The translations under genes were made by a program, and so were the position numbers. From Ascarosepion bandense (taxonomy: Eukaryota; Mollusca; Cephalopoda; Sepiida; Sepiidae), in the NCBI GenBank assembly GCA_037127315.1, contig JBBBDQ010000754.1:784501-848500 (forward strand): DNA of 64,000 bases, written 5' to 3'. Under the pieces are notes generated by a model. It was given only the letters and a program-made list of their open reading frames with translations. It was not told where the DNA came from and did no database searches. Positions 20,571 to 30,693 of this stretch are shown one piece after another; position 1 is the first letter of the stretch, and each line of letters begins with the position of its first letter.

Positions 20571-20790
20571 TTACTCTTTAGAAATGAAATGAGTTTTTTC
20601 GGTAACTGGCACTACTTATATACAACACTTTAAAATTTCTCATCTCTGATTCTATGCGCCTATGGCTTAGTGGGTAGCGACTCCGACTGACACCAAGTCA
20701 GTTGAGTTTCGATCCCAGTCCAAACGCAGGTAGATGTGTAGCAACACTGATGAGCTGTGATGCAGCAAAACAGGCTTGTATGTGGATGAC
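20568..20790 (+). mobile_element. Hammerhead-SINE family H2, decayed ribozyme
   Basis: Starts after (TA)n with GCATTACTCTTTAGAAATG, has tRNA-like boxes (ATGGCTTAGTGGGTAGCGAC and GAGTTTCGATCCCAG, about 20657-20720) and ends with a hammerhead at 20742-20785. CTGATGA is 20747-20753, stem II GCTGT/GCAGC, stem III ACAG/TTGT, stem I mostly paired. The required G of GAAA is A (20767), so the ribozyme should be inactive. A short TA-rich run follows. Confidence 0.75.
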
Positions 20791-20924
20791 TAATATATAC
20801 ATATATATTGGCAACACTATCTCTTTTATGCAGGTTTCATTAAAAATGTCAGAAAAGGTATTATCATAATTTTTCATGTGTTCTTATGCTTTTTTTCTCG
20901 CAGAATTCAAATTATATAAGAATT

Positions 20925-20995
20925 GTCCAAAGAATTTCTACTTTCGAGCATTTTCGGCTATATTTTAGCCATTATCAAGAATTAAGTTTGTTTTA
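20925..20995 (-). repeat. Penelope-LTR-like motif with hammerhead-like core
   Basis: On the reverse strand: TTGATAATGGCTA, a short spacer, TAGCCGAAAATGC. The order (near-CTGANGA, GGCTA/TAGCC stem, GAAA) recalls motifs common in Penelope-like LTRs. Two core bases are not canonical. Assignment is an inference. Confidence 0.4.
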
Positions 20996-21252
20996 CTTGT
21001 AAATAAACATGTGGGAAATATATGTATATAGTGTCTTGTGCATGTTAAGTTCTGAACACGGCAAGAACATTGTCACCGTGTTCATAAATGATGTTAGAAA
21101 TTTTAGGATTTCTCTTTTTTATTAGTAATGACTCCATTATTTTTAATATTCCTACTCATGTTTATGATGCTTTTACAAATGTATTATCACCTGAAACTAC
21201 CGAAAGTTTGAAACCTAGTCTGCGGAAATAATTCATTTCCAAATGAACTAAA

Positions 21253-21262
21253 TATATATAAA

Positions 21263-21324
<62 letters not shown>
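21253..21324. repeat. (TA)n then (TG)n microsatellite
   Basis: A TA-rich run is followed by about 25 TG units. Confidence 0.96.
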
Positions 21325-21327
<3 letters not shown>

Positions 21328-21344
21328 AAAGTCATCTACATACA

Positions 21345-21922
21345 AGCCTGTTTGGGTTCTATAGTCTTGGGTTGGTAACATACCTAAAGCGTGTATCACG
21401 CATGGCACTTAACTGAATAAATGCAGATAATGGTTAGAAACATAAGTGAAGCTTCTACTGGGCATAAAGTGGGGGATCGGTTTTCTATTGTTAAGAAGTA
21501 ATAAACCGATCCCCCACTAATTAATAATTATTAATACAATCATTCTCTTCTCCCTTCAGCTATAGTTTAAAGAGCAGGATAGAAAATCTTCTGCCCAGTC
21601 AGTCATGTCTCTTTCGAGACATGATCGCCCAATGCGTGTATCACGTATGGCACTTAACTGACTGAATGAAGATAATAGTTGGAAACATAAGGAAAGCTTC
21701 TACTGGGCATAAAGTGGGGGATCGGTTTTCTATTGTTATGAAGTAATAAACTGATCCCCCCCTAATTACTAATTATTAATGAAATCTGTCGCTTCTCCAT
21801 TCAGCTATACTTTAAATAGCAGGATAGAAAATCTTCTGCCCAGACAGTCATGTTTCTTTCGAGACGCGACATGATCGCCCAAGTGTGTATCACGTATGGC
21901 ACTTAACTGGCTGAATTAGACA
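21345..21922 (+). mobile_element. Composite SINE family A with two hairpin modules, head missing
   Basis: It starts in the SINE body (TTTGGGTTCTATAGTCTTGG), skips part of the tail, then carries two tandem 250-bp modules. Each contains 'GATAATRGTTRGAAACATAA', 'CTACTGGGCATAAAGTGGGG', a hairpin, 'TAATTATTAATRMAATC' and a second SINE tail ending GGCACTTAACTG. The first hairpin is a perfect 15-bp stem at 21469-21517, GTGGGGGATCGGTTT with AAACCGATCCCCCAC; the second is near 21713-21762 with two mismatches. Confidence 0.85.
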
Positions 21923-22320
21923 CGATTTCTAGGTCAGTTTTCACATGTAAACAAATTTTTATTGGTACCAGTGTATTAATATGTGCCACGAAAATCTTCC
22001 CAAAACGGTGAAATGGTAGAGTTAGCGTCTGAAACTTCGATACCAGGCAACATGCAAATATATTTTCGTATTACTTACACTATATTGCTTTCGACAATCC
22101 GAATTTTGCACCAGAAATCGTGCAGCATCAGGATTTTTTTTAGATTTAAAGCCATTAATACGTAAGTAGCTACTGGTTGTGAAAGAATAAGAAGAAAAAA
22201 CATTATTAAGGAAAGAGAACAATAAAAGAACAGGAATTAAACAGTAATAATTTGCATTGCATTTAAAATGTTAAGGGTCAAAGGTCACTGGAAAACGAGA
22301 AACCAGATTATATTCCAAAA

Positions 22321-22349
22321 AGTAAAAACATATATATATATATATATTC
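22321..22349. repeat. Short (TA)n
   Basis: About 10 TA units; the flanking 22000-22620 region shows nothing else I can identify. Confidence 0.85.
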
Positions 22350-22624
22350 ATGCTCTGTAAACTCTAGAAAATCCTACACAATTTTCTCAACTGACAGCTA
22401 CCACTACTCCACGTTCGACTTCTTTTAAATTTGCATAAAATGTAGTTCATTAAGTTATGATCATGTTTTAATCATTGTATCTATTTAATTGCCACGATGT
22501 CATTGGTTAATTAGAAATTTACATAAACGAGAATGTTTAAATTTACATAAATTTATTTCTTATTATCGTCTACTTAAATGAACAAATGGTCAGTAATCAG
22601 TGAGTTTATATTGAGAATTAGACA

Positions 22625-22765
22625 TCAAGGCATGTTGTAACGGTCAGCAGGCTTGGCTCGTTAGATTAGTCAAAACTGAATGGTGAATTTGATCCTTACT
22701 GGGTGTGCCATATATTCGGCCTTGCGCCACATCTAAACAACACTTACAACATTTTGTAAATATTC
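22625..22765 (+). mobile_element. SINE family D, diverged forward copy
   Basis: Reads GTAACGGTCAGCAGGCTTGG (head), GAATTTGATCCTTACTGGG (degenerate box B), then GGCCTTGCGCCACATCTAAAC and CTTACAACATTTTGTAAAT, matching in order the reverse-strand copy at 361-493. Confidence 0.65.
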
Positions 22766-22934
22766 ATTGGGATTCCAATTTTTAAATTGTTAATTTATTC
22801 CCTATTTACCACAGACAATTTGTACAAATGAAACGAGTAGGATTTCAGTCTTTGAGATAGTGTGCTGTTTGTAGCAAGAATAGTAATTAAGAATAAGATG
22901 TTTTGGTACCAGGAATATTTTATAGCTTACTTGG

Positions 22935-23025
22935 GTCAACAATTGTGGCTAGTTAGGTTATTTTAAGATAGATGAAGACCAGCCACTTCCACCCCAATTT
23001 TTGGCCTTGTGTCACATTCTTTTGC
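22935..23025 (+). mobile_element. Possible degenerate SINE family D copy
   Basis: Weak similarity: CAATTGTGGCTAGTTAGGTT head-like and TTTTTGGCCTTGTGTCACATTC tail-like in the right order. Could be chance. Confidence 0.3.
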
Positions 23026-23029
23026 ATTA

Positions 23030-23990
23030 TAAAAATAAATATCAGTTTATATTGAGAATTGCAAATGATTAAGTAACCCCAAAAGTTCTATCATTTGTCA
23101 CGGACGCGACCCCCAAAACAGATGTCACGATCCACCTTAGCTCTAGGCTTAGGGCTGCTAATTTACATCTGACAGCTTAGGGACGTCGGGTCATTCAACG
23201 ATTTTCTTTGGGCTCTTGTACCATCACAAACACATGAAAGATAAGTACAGACGCTTCAAAATTTGTAGAGAAAATGAGGACCACAAAACGCGGATGGAGA
23301 TTTATAAATTTCTCTTTTTTTTTCTCTCTCTCTCTTTTATTCGATCACAAGTAAGCAAATGGAAAATATTAAGAGAAAATAAGGAAAAAAAAAATTGTAG
23401 TTACAAATAAATACAGTTCGGCCGGGCTTTTTATCTCTCGCTTTGTTTTATTTTATTTTTTTTTATTTTATTTTATTTTTGTTTTAATATGGGTGTGTTT
23501 ATTTGTGGGAGAAGGAGCCATAATGAAAATTATTAAAAAGAAAACAAAAACATCTAACTTATGGCCTTTCCTCAGAGCATTGTTCTAGGTATTATTTTTC
23601 TCTCTTTTTCTTTATGTTATATTTTAGTTTGTTTTTTTTTTCTTTCGCAATCTCGCGTTTAATTTTTTTTTAAATTATGTTCGGCAGTTTGACATTTCGT
23701 TTTTCTACTTTTGTTTTCTTCATTTACGGCCTTCTTACTTTGGGAACTTCATCTTTACACATCTGGATTCTTATTGGATATCTCTGGGGTGAGGGTTTAT
23801 ACGAGTTCAGAAGGGATTTCTTCCCTCTTTCGCTGTGTGTTGAAATTACATGTCTTTTCTGCTTCAATTTTTTTCTCAACTGTGCGTTTTATTTTTTGTT
23901 TTTTTTGTTTTCAAAGTATTCTTATGGCGTCCTTTTTTTCGTTTTAACCTCTTTCGACCAGTCAGAGCTCAGTTCGTCTGACCTGTCCAT
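23030..23990. other. T-rich spacer, nothing recognised
   Basis: Contains CT-rich (about 23315-23340) and ATTTT-rich (23440-23490) stretches. A 141-codon frame at 23677-24102 is phenylalanine/leucine-rich and runs into antisense LINE sequence, so I do not call it a gene. Confidence 0.5.
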
Positions 23991-24004
23991 TTTCTTTCTC
24001 TTGC

Positions 24005-24270
24005 TGTGCGTGAGAGAGAGAGAGAAGAATGTGAACACAAGAGGGAAGAAAGTTGCGAAGGTAGAGAGAAAGGAAATGAACAAGATACACGGGGTGATGT
24101 AGAAATGGCTGAAATAAAGTGGATTAGAGATCGGAATTGACATTGCATTTGAATTCGTGGAGGTTGTAGCCGTCAGGAAAGCCACATTCCGTCGGTGAGG
24201 AAGTGATTGGAGTCTAGCTGCCACGTCGGGACCAATCACATAAGAAATTCTCCTTTGGAAATTGTCAAGA

Positions 24271-24275
<5 letters not shown>
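24005..24275 (-). pseudogene. LINE C-terminal fragment (jockey/CR1 type)
   Basis: On the reverse strand: LDNFQRRISYVIGPDVAARLQSLPHRRNVAFLTATTSTNSNAMSIPIS, that is, the end of the reverse transcriptase region joined by a deletion to the C-terminal 'NAMSIPIS' segment and 3' region. The (GA)n tract borders its upstream end. Confidence 0.75.

Positions 24276-24276
<1 letters not shown>

Positions 24277-24318
<42 letters not shown>
24277..24318. repeat. (GA)n microsatellite
   Basis: About 21 GA units. Read on the reverse strand it makes the serine/leucine start of an otherwise LINE-derived frame. Confidence 0.96.
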
Positions 24319-24321
<3 letters not shown>

Positions 24322-24472
24322 GTCTGTAACACATTTTAGAAGGTTGAGCAATACAAAACAATTGGAGGGAAAAACTCTAAAATGCTTTCTACAAACACCA
24401 GCTAAATAGTGAGAGGGAGTCTTTCTTTATTAAATTGCCCACTTTGTCAGATAGCATGTCCTATTTATGTAA

Positions 24473-24654
24473 TACTAGCAGTATAGCCCGACGTTGCTCG
24501 GATGTAATGAAAGCTTTAAAACTAATCCATGGTCCTGGTGCTCAGACTCAGCCTAAAGAATATTTATGTGAAGTTTGGTGAGAATCGGATAAAAATTGTG
24601 GATTTGTATAAAGGACATACAGAGAGATAAACAGACACGCACACAAACATCTTG

Positions 24655-24699
<45 letters not shown>

Positions 24700-24996
24700 A
24701 TTTTCTGCACTATTGTAAAAACTGGAACCTTAAAACTTCTGAATATCATTTCTTATGTCTTTGTCTACGAGTGTATCAAATTTGATCAAAATCGAACCAC
24801 GCCTTCTATAACACGATGTTTTCGATTATCGATATGTATCGGGGGTGTCTCGACACAAATCCTAGCTAAGAACACTCGCAGACGCTCATAGTACAACTGT
24901 GTAAATTTTCAAGAAAATCGGTTCAGCCGTTTCACAGTCTATAGGTAACGGACACACACGCAAAGACAAAGTTCCATTTATAAATAAGTTTAGATT
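24473..24996 (+). mobile_element. Dispersed repeat 'TACTAGCAG', with internal (TA)n
   Basis: Begins TACTAGCAGTATAGCCCG...GTTGCTCGG, has ACAAACATCTTGCCTTATATA before an internal (TA)n (24657-24694), then GATTTTCTGCACTATTGTAA, ATCGATATGTATCGGGG, CACTCGCAGACGCTCATAG, AAATCGGTTCAGCCGTTTC and ends ATAAATAAGTTTAGA. The copy at 39927-40694 has the same order. The 'ATCGGTTCAGCCGTTTC' end type is common in invertebrate repeats, but I cannot assign a superfamily. Confidence 0.75.
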
Positions 24997-25009
24997 AGAC
25001 ATTAGATTT

Positions 25010-25350
25010 TGGCAATAATAATTCTTTCAAGGACAATCTAGTGGAGATATTAGTAATGATTTCATTTCATTTATATAAATAACGATACAGGGACTAGCGT
25101 TATGATTTCAAGTTTTTGGAAAAGGGTTATGATAAATTCTGGTGTGTAGTTAGGGTGATGAAGGGAACATGCGTCAAAGTAGAACCGTAATTAAGAATCC
25201 AGCAAAATAAATTAATGTATCCTAAACATATTAATCGACAGAATGGTTCTTTGAGAATGATTCATACAGTAATGACGACAGCATTTTTTAAAAATAAAGA
25301 TCACCAAATACTATGCCTGAAAGCAACTGAATGAGGTGGTTAGGTGAATA
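25010..25350. other. Spacer, nothing recognised
   Basis: No feature identified. Confidence 0.4.
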
Positions 25351-25354
25351 TAAG

Positions 25355-26107
25355 ACGGTAAATTTTCGTTTTAGGACCCGAAGGCTTTGCCCCCTAAAAA
25401 TTTATCCAAAATAGCATTATTTCTGTGCAAATGTATATGCTGAACTCAAATCAACAATTAGTTATTGAAGAAACCTACCTTTTTGATCTGAACGTCCAGA
25501 AAAAAATCGAACAACATTTTGTATCCCGTATCTCTCACGAAGTCATGTAATTAACTGCTGAATGACTTTCTGCGTAGGACCACAAATTTCAGTCTATTTT
25601 CGGTCGATTTTCTTTCTTGACTGAAACTTCCGGCGATTTACTTCCTGTAATGAAAGTAATACGCTAGCTTACCACCTGTGTTGATATTTTATTGTTGCCT
25701 TAAATTTTCTTAAGTTAATTTAATTATGATGCATACTACTATCTATTAAAACTGAAAGTCTTTTCCAGGGAATAGACTTTCGCTATTGTATTTCTACGCT
25801 TATTACTTTTAGTACAGGAAGTAAATAGCCGGAAGTTTCAGTAAAGGAATTAAATCGACCGAAATTTGTTGCCTACGCAGTACGTGATTCTGCAGTTCAC
25901 CTGACTTCGTGAGAGTTACGGGAGACAAAAAGTGCGAGATATAGTTCGTTTTTTTTATGGACTTTCAAATAAAAGAAAAGGTAGGTTTCTTCAATAACTA
26001 ATTGTTGATTTGAGTTCAGTATATATATTTGCACAGAAATAATGCTATTTTGGATAAATTTGAAGGGGGTGGAAAAGCCTTCGGGGCCTAAAACGAAGGT
26101 TTACCCA
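25355..26107. mobile_element. Foldback element with about 300-bp inverted arms
   Basis: The left arm (25355-25664) and right arm (25797-26107) are reverse complements with moderate divergence: GGTAAATTTTCGTTTTAGG at the outer left and CCTAAAACGAAGGTTTACC at the outer right, AAATAGCATTATTTCTGTGC mirrored by GCACAGAAATAATGCTATTT, ACTTCCTGTA mirrored by TACAGGAAGT. The 130-bp centre (TAGCTTACCACCTGTGTTG...TTTTCCAGGGAAT) recurs alone at 26506-26608. No target duplication was identified. Confidence 0.8.
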
Positions 26108-26142
26108 TCAGACGAGGAAGTAAGAAATGTAGATACCGAGGA

Positions 26143-26390
26143 TAAGTATGAGGGTTGTTAAAAAAAAAGTTCTAAGCCTTACTCAGAAGAAGTTGATAAA
26201 ATAAGACAGTTTTTCACTAGTTTTCATTATAGCCGCCCTTGAAGTAAATTCACTTGGTCCAACCATGATTACTCATTGCAATCTCTTCACGGCAGGAAGT
26301 GGCTTTCTGGCCCTACAAAAACGCATACACAACGTATATGATCTCATCATTTTTTCCGCTAATCAACCAAGTGAGATTTGTTTAGGAAAC
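26143..26390 (-). pseudogene. Possible mariner transposase end
   Basis: The left end TATGAGGGTTGTTAAAAAAA then AGTTCTAAGCCTTACTC looks like a mariner inverted repeat. The reverse strand then gives degraded residues consistent with a mariner C-terminus, followed by ARPKSHFLP. No catalytic motif is visible, so the call is weak. Confidence 0.4.
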
Positions 26391-26505
26391 AAAAAGTTAG
26401 TCTGGTGAGTAAAAGGAATGGTGTAGCAAAACCAAAACTGATTCAGCTAGGCTACATAAGAAATGTGAACGGACGCGTTTTTCTGATGCAAGAGGACACC
26501 TTCCC

Positions 26506-26608
26506 CTAGCTTACCACTTGTGTTGCGATTTTTTGTTGCTTTAAATTTTCTTAAGTTAATTTAATTATGATGCATATCTATTAAAACTGTTTGCCTTTTC
26601 CAGGGAAT
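26506..26608 (+). repeat. Solo copy of the foldback-element centre
   Basis: Matches the central segment of the element at 25355-26107 (CTTACCACTTGTGTTG..., TTAATTTAATTATGATGCAT, CTTTTCCAGGGAAT) without the arms. Confidence 0.7.
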
Positions 26609-26619
26609 TTATCATTTTT

Positions 26620-26668
26620 CTTTGTCTTTTTCTTCTATGTGCCTTTTTCTGTTCAGGACGTAGAATGT
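26620..26668 (-). mobile_element. RTE-like LINE 3' terminus, tiny fragment
   Basis: On the reverse strand: CTACGTCCTGAACAGAAAAA then GGCACATAGAAGAAAAAG, matching the last codons and (GAA)n tail of the copies at 49325-49831 and 28113-28511. Confidence 0.6.
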
Positions 26669-26684
26669 AATAGGTACTGATCTA

Positions 26685-27205
26685 GCGACTCGACTGCAGC
26701 CACTTTCCCACCGTCAAAATCTGGCCTCCCTTTGTCTGTTCTATAAATACTTTCATGGCTTCTGCTCGGATGAGCTTAAGTCACTGATGCCTCCTCAACA
26801 GGTGTTTACTCGTGCAACCAGACTGGCAACTGGGTCCCACCCATTCACAGTCAGGTTAGCCAAATGCAGACGACAATTCTACTCTTGCAGCTTCCTCTCT
26901 CGCACTTCCCGTATTCTGGCTTTCCTGACGGCTACAACCTCCAGAAATTTAAATGCAAAGTCAATACTCATCTACTAACCACTGGCCTCTAGCTCTCTCC
27001 CCTCCCCTGTATAACATTCCCATTCTCTCCACCTATGTATCTGTCATCGCACCTGCTTTCTCAGCTTTCTATTGTTCCTTTCTAACTAGCTTGTACTCCT
27101 CACTCTTTTCTAATTAATCTTTATGCATTTATGTTAACCCCCTGCACATCAGTGGCGTTTCTGCCTTGCTCGGGGTGAAATGATTAAAGAAAAAAAATAA
27201 GAAAG
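26685..27205 (+). pseudogene. LINE 3' end (jockey/CR1 type), 5'-truncated
   Basis: Shifted frames give LATRLQPLSHRQNLASLCLFYKYFHGFCSDELKSLMPPQQVFTRATRLATGSHPFTVRLAKCRRQFYSCSFLSRTSR, then LNAKSILIY-type C-terminus and a 3' region ending CCCCTGCACATCAGTGGCG, TTGCTCGGGGTGAAATGATT and poly-A at about 27185-27200. It is very close to the reverse-strand copy at 45155-45668, except for a small deletion before 'AFLTATT'. These two look like recent sister insertions. Confidence 0.85.
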
Positions 27206-27486
27206 AATGCTTTTTAACTGTAGAAAAGAATGGGATTCTAATTTAAAAGCTCCTCTCTTGTAAGAACCTGAAAGGCAAGGGAATCCCTATCCTCAGCGTG
27301 TCTGATATTAACCTGCAGGAGAGTAACTCTTTGCGATTACGCAGGCTAACGATCCTGGTTGACATAAAGTAGAACGATTATGTTGAATGCATTGTTCGGT
27401 CTGCTGTGAAGAAAGTAGTTTCACTGTACTGCATACTTTTTTCTCTCTAGAATCGATCTTATTTAATTATAAGGTTACTATTCGTC

Positions 27487-28030
27487 AATCGAGGTGCGTT
27501 ATGGAGCAGTGGATATCGGCTCGGAACGGGGAGCCGAGTTCGAATTCCGGTTGAATCCATTGCATTCACTTACGCGCAAATACCCTTGGGAAAGGTATTA
27601 ATCCGTCTCTTCCTTCCAGTTATGGGTTAAATAGCAGGACAGATTGGGTTCTATAGCCTTGGTCGGCAACCAGCCTACTGTAGAAAGCAATGGTAACCTA
27701 CTGCGGGATAATCTTCTGCCCAGTCAGTCATGTCTCTTTCGAGACATGATCGACCAAGTGTGTATCACGTATGGCACTTAACTGAATAAATGAAGATAAT
27801 AGTTAGAAACATAAGTGAAGCTCCTACTGGGCATAAAGTGGGGGATCGGTTTTCTATTGTTATGAAGTAATAAACTGATCCACTCCTAATTACTAATTAT
27901 TAATACAATCAGTCTCTTCTTCCTTCAGCTATAGTTTAAAGAGCAGGATAGAAAATCTTCTGCCCAGTCAGTCATGTCTCTTTCGAGACATGATCGCCCA
28001 AGCGTGTTTCACGTATGTCACTTAACTGAC
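27487..28030 (+). mobile_element. Composite SINE family A with one hairpin module, complete
   Basis: A full SINE (head with TTATGGAGCAGTGGATATCG and GAGTTCGAATTCC, complete body, tail to about 27785) continues directly into one 250-bp hairpin module and a second tail ending CACTTAACTGAC. The hairpin (about 27838-27886) has a damaged 3' strand (GATCCACTCC). The whole 544-bp composite is flanked by ACTATTCGTC at 27477-27486 and 28029-28038, a 10-bp perfect target duplication. This shows that it inserted as one unit. Confidence 0.92.
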
Positions 28031-28112
28031 TATTCGTCCATATTTTGAATACTGCTACCGCATATGGACTGCTGCTCCTTTTGTATATTTATAAATATAT
28101 ATTGATAATATC

Positions 28113-28511
28113 CAAATACTTCTTCTTCTTCTATGTGCCCTGTCCCTTCAGGACGTAGGCGGTCATGGCTTTCCAAGCCTCCCTATCCCTGGTGGCTCTT
28201 AGCACGCCTTCTTCTGTTAGACCATGTTCCATCATCCAACTGATCAGGTCCTTCAAATATGTTATTCGCTGTTTTCCTCATTCAGTTTGTCCCTCTATCT
28301 GGCCCTGTTAGTATCATGTTCTCCAATCCCTCTTTCCTCATTGCATGTCTCAGAAACTACAGCTGTCTCTTCCTGATGCTCAGTATTAATTTCTTTTTCG
28401 TTTCCATCATTTCCAAAACCTCATAATTGCTCATATATGATATTCGCAGCATCCTTCTGTAGAACCACATTCCAGTTGTTTGAAGTTTTTCTTTCATCTT
28501 TGAAAATTATT
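28113..28511 (-). pseudogene. RTE-like LINE C-terminus with (GAA)n tail
   Basis: Reverse strand: SKMKEKLQTTGMWFYRRMLRISYMSNYEVLEMMETKKKLILSIRKRQL-FLRHAMRKEGLENMILTGP, then LRPEGTGHIEEEE, where the final E codons are the GAA tail (TTC units at 28113-28128 on the forward strand). It interrupts the forward LINE copy. One stop and one frameshift. Confidence 0.85.
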
Positions 28512-28796
28512 ATTGATCCTGACTTGGCATCCCGATTATTTTTCCACCGCTGTAATGTCGCTGTGTCTGTTTTATAAATATTTTCATGGTAATTGTTTGG
28601 ATGAGCTCGTCGGTATGGTGACTAAATTTTATGAATTTAATCGCATTACTAGATTGGCGGTAAGGTCTCATAACTTTACAGTTGAATTAGCTAGATGTAA
28701 CAATAAGTTCTATGGTAACAGTTTCTTTAATTGCACTTCATGCTTGTGAATCTTACGTCCGAGGCGATGTTTTTTTGTAACGTCGACCTTCAAACA

Positions 28797-29150
28797 TCTA
28801 AATGAGTAGGCATCTACGCAGACGACACCACAATTTACTCCCGCATCAGTACGAAACCCGTCGTGGCGGACAAACATGAACTTGCTGCTGACCTTGAACG
28901 GGATCTACACTCTGTGTTGAATTGGGGAAAGAAGTGGCTTGACAATTTCAATGCGACTAAGACCAAGCTGTTGTCTGTCAATCATCACAGGCAACCTCTC
29001 CCGCCTCTCATAAGCATGGACCAAACGCGTCTCCCTGAGATCAATACACTGCGCCTCCACGGCCTTACCCTCTATTCTGATCTCAAATGGAACCACTACA
29101 TTGGGTCCATTGCTAAATCCACTGCTAAGAAGGTTGGGTCACTCGCAAAC
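28797..29150 (+). pseudogene. LINE reverse transcriptase fragment with intact YADDT
   Basis: An open frame reads VGIYADDTTIYSRIS, ADKHELAADLERDLHSVLNWGKKWL, NFNATKTKLLSVNHHRQPLPP, LHGLTLYSDLKWNHYIGSIAKSTAKKVGS. The catalytic YADDT box is complete. The frame stops matching abruptly at about 29140, where it joins a different repeat. Both ends of the reverse transcriptase are missing. Confidence 0.82.
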
Positions 29151-29275
29151 GCTTATAGCATAACTGTGTAAATTTTCAATAAAATCGGTTCAGCCGTTTC
29201 GAAGTCTATAGATGACGGAATCACACAGACTCACACACACAGACAAAATTCCATTTATAAATAAGTTTAGATATT
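29141..29275 (+). mobile_element. 3' part of the 'TACTAGCAG' repeat
   Basis: CACTCGCAAACGCTTATAGC, AAATCGGTTCAGCCGTTTCG and ATAAATAAGTTTAGAT match the 3' halves at 24866-24996 and 40558-40694. It is fused directly to LINE coding sequence. Confidence 0.75.
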
Positions 29276-29279
29276 TCTC

Positions 29280-30270
29280 ATAATCTCGATGTCAATTCTG
29301 TCAGCCAGGTTCACACTGGAGATGTGAAATTTTATAAAATTTCCTGATCAACGAGAAATAAAAACTTTAGACTAATAATTATTTATGCTAGAACTAAATT
29401 GCCTTAGCAGTCTGCTGACAAAATACTGCGTCAGCGCTGAACGTTATGGAAAACCAGGCGATCGCATACCGAGAATGCGTTGATATAAAAGACGAAAAAG
29501 AGAGTAAGTTGAAGCTTTGTAAAAATAAATCGGAATAAAGTTTAGTCAGTCTTTATTCAGTTTTAGACGAAACAACCTTTTCTAAGTACGATTAAAATAA
29601 AATGAGAAAGAAACAAAAAATAAATTTTTAAAATCAGTTGAAATAAATTTGAGTGTCTTCAAGATGTAAACGTTTCCCCAGCAGATAAGTAGTGTAATTT
29701 TCAAAAAAAAGATATTTATCTGAGTTTTAATATTTTATTTTTCACTGAGACAGACGATTTCCCACCTTTGTGGATTGACCTATACTCAGCACTGATTTTC
29801 TAAAGAAGTAATTCAATGAAAAGATTCAGTTTGCGATAACAAAGGAAAAAGAGATTTTTTAAAAAGAATTGTGCATAATATTAGATTATATCTGAAGGAA
29901 TATTGCTACATATATATGTCTACACAATCATCTGCTATGTGTGTAAAGACATACGTTATTCATATGTATATATGTATATAAACGGTAAAATCTATATTGA
30001 AATATTCTATTTGAAAAATAATAAAAATTCCCTCAATCTGTTAAAGTTTTTAACTTGTATTTTTTAGTTAAGTTTTGTTTTTTTACGGTTTAATTTTGAT
30101 CCTTTCGTCTGAAAAGGTTTGCTCGAATTTAAATGAGTTTAGTTTTAATATTTTACAGAACAACGCGTTTTTTTAAGCATTAAATATTTGAGCTATTATT
30201 TTCATTACAGTTTTATCAATCTACCTTCCTACCTATAGAAACGAGTGCACATGCGCATACACACGTACAC
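29280..30270. other. AT-rich spacer, nothing recognised
   Basis: Nothing beyond short TA-rich patches (about 29910-29985). Confidence 0.45.
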
Positions 30271-30274
30271 AGAC

Positions 30275-30302
<28 letters not shown>
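30275..30302. repeat. (TA)n microsatellite
   Basis: About 13 TA units just left of the MITE. Confidence 0.92.
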
Positions 30303-30305
<3 letters not shown>

Positions 30306-30693
30306 CACTACTTGCCATAATGATTAGGCCACCCCAGTGTTTTAAAAGAATAGTGTATTTCATACTATTTTTTAATATTTATTGCCAAGTGAATAATAGT
30401 AAATAAAAATAAAATGGTTCTTTTGTTAATACTGCACAATAACATGTTCATCAAATGAATTTTTAAATATTTAATAATTACCTAATCAATGAAAGAATGA
30501 AGAAAATTTAGGGTGATTCGGACGAGTTCATCTTTACTTTCTTGCCTTGAAAATCTTTCAAAGTAATAATAACAAAAGAACCATTCTATTTTCATTTAGA
30601 ATTATCCACTTGGCAATAAATACTAAAAATAGTATGAAATACATAATTTCATTTAAAAAGACTGGGCTCACCTAATAATTATGGCCAGTAGTA
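30306..30693. mobile_element. Tc1/mariner-type MITE, complete
   Basis: TA flanks both ends (30304-30305, 30694-30695). The left end CACTACTTGCCATAATGATT followed by AGGCCACC pairs with the right end CATAATTATTAGG-type complement. Similarity of the two ends extends about 130 bp inward (ATTTCATACTATTTT, TATTTATTGCCAAGTG, GGTTCTTTTGTTA), leaving a centre of about 120 bp with no coding capacity. Confidence 0.85.

Larger units (their letters stand above)
27245..28765 (+). pseudogene. LINE C-terminal region split by a SINE and an RTE fragment
   Basis: Three collinear pieces of one jockey/CR1-type copy. Piece 1 (27245-27486) reads RRLTILVDIKWNDYVECIVRSAVKKVVSLYC...SILFNYKVTIR. Piece 2 (28039-28112) reads FEYCYRIWTAAPF. 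Piece 3 (28512-28750) reads IDPDLASRL...HRCNVAVSVLF then YFHGNCLDELVGMVTKFYEFNRITRLAVRSHNFTVELARCNNKFYGNSFF. A composite SINE lies between pieces 1 and 2, and a reverse-strand RTE 3' end between 2 and 3. This copy belongs to an older branch than its neighbours. Confidence 0.75.
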
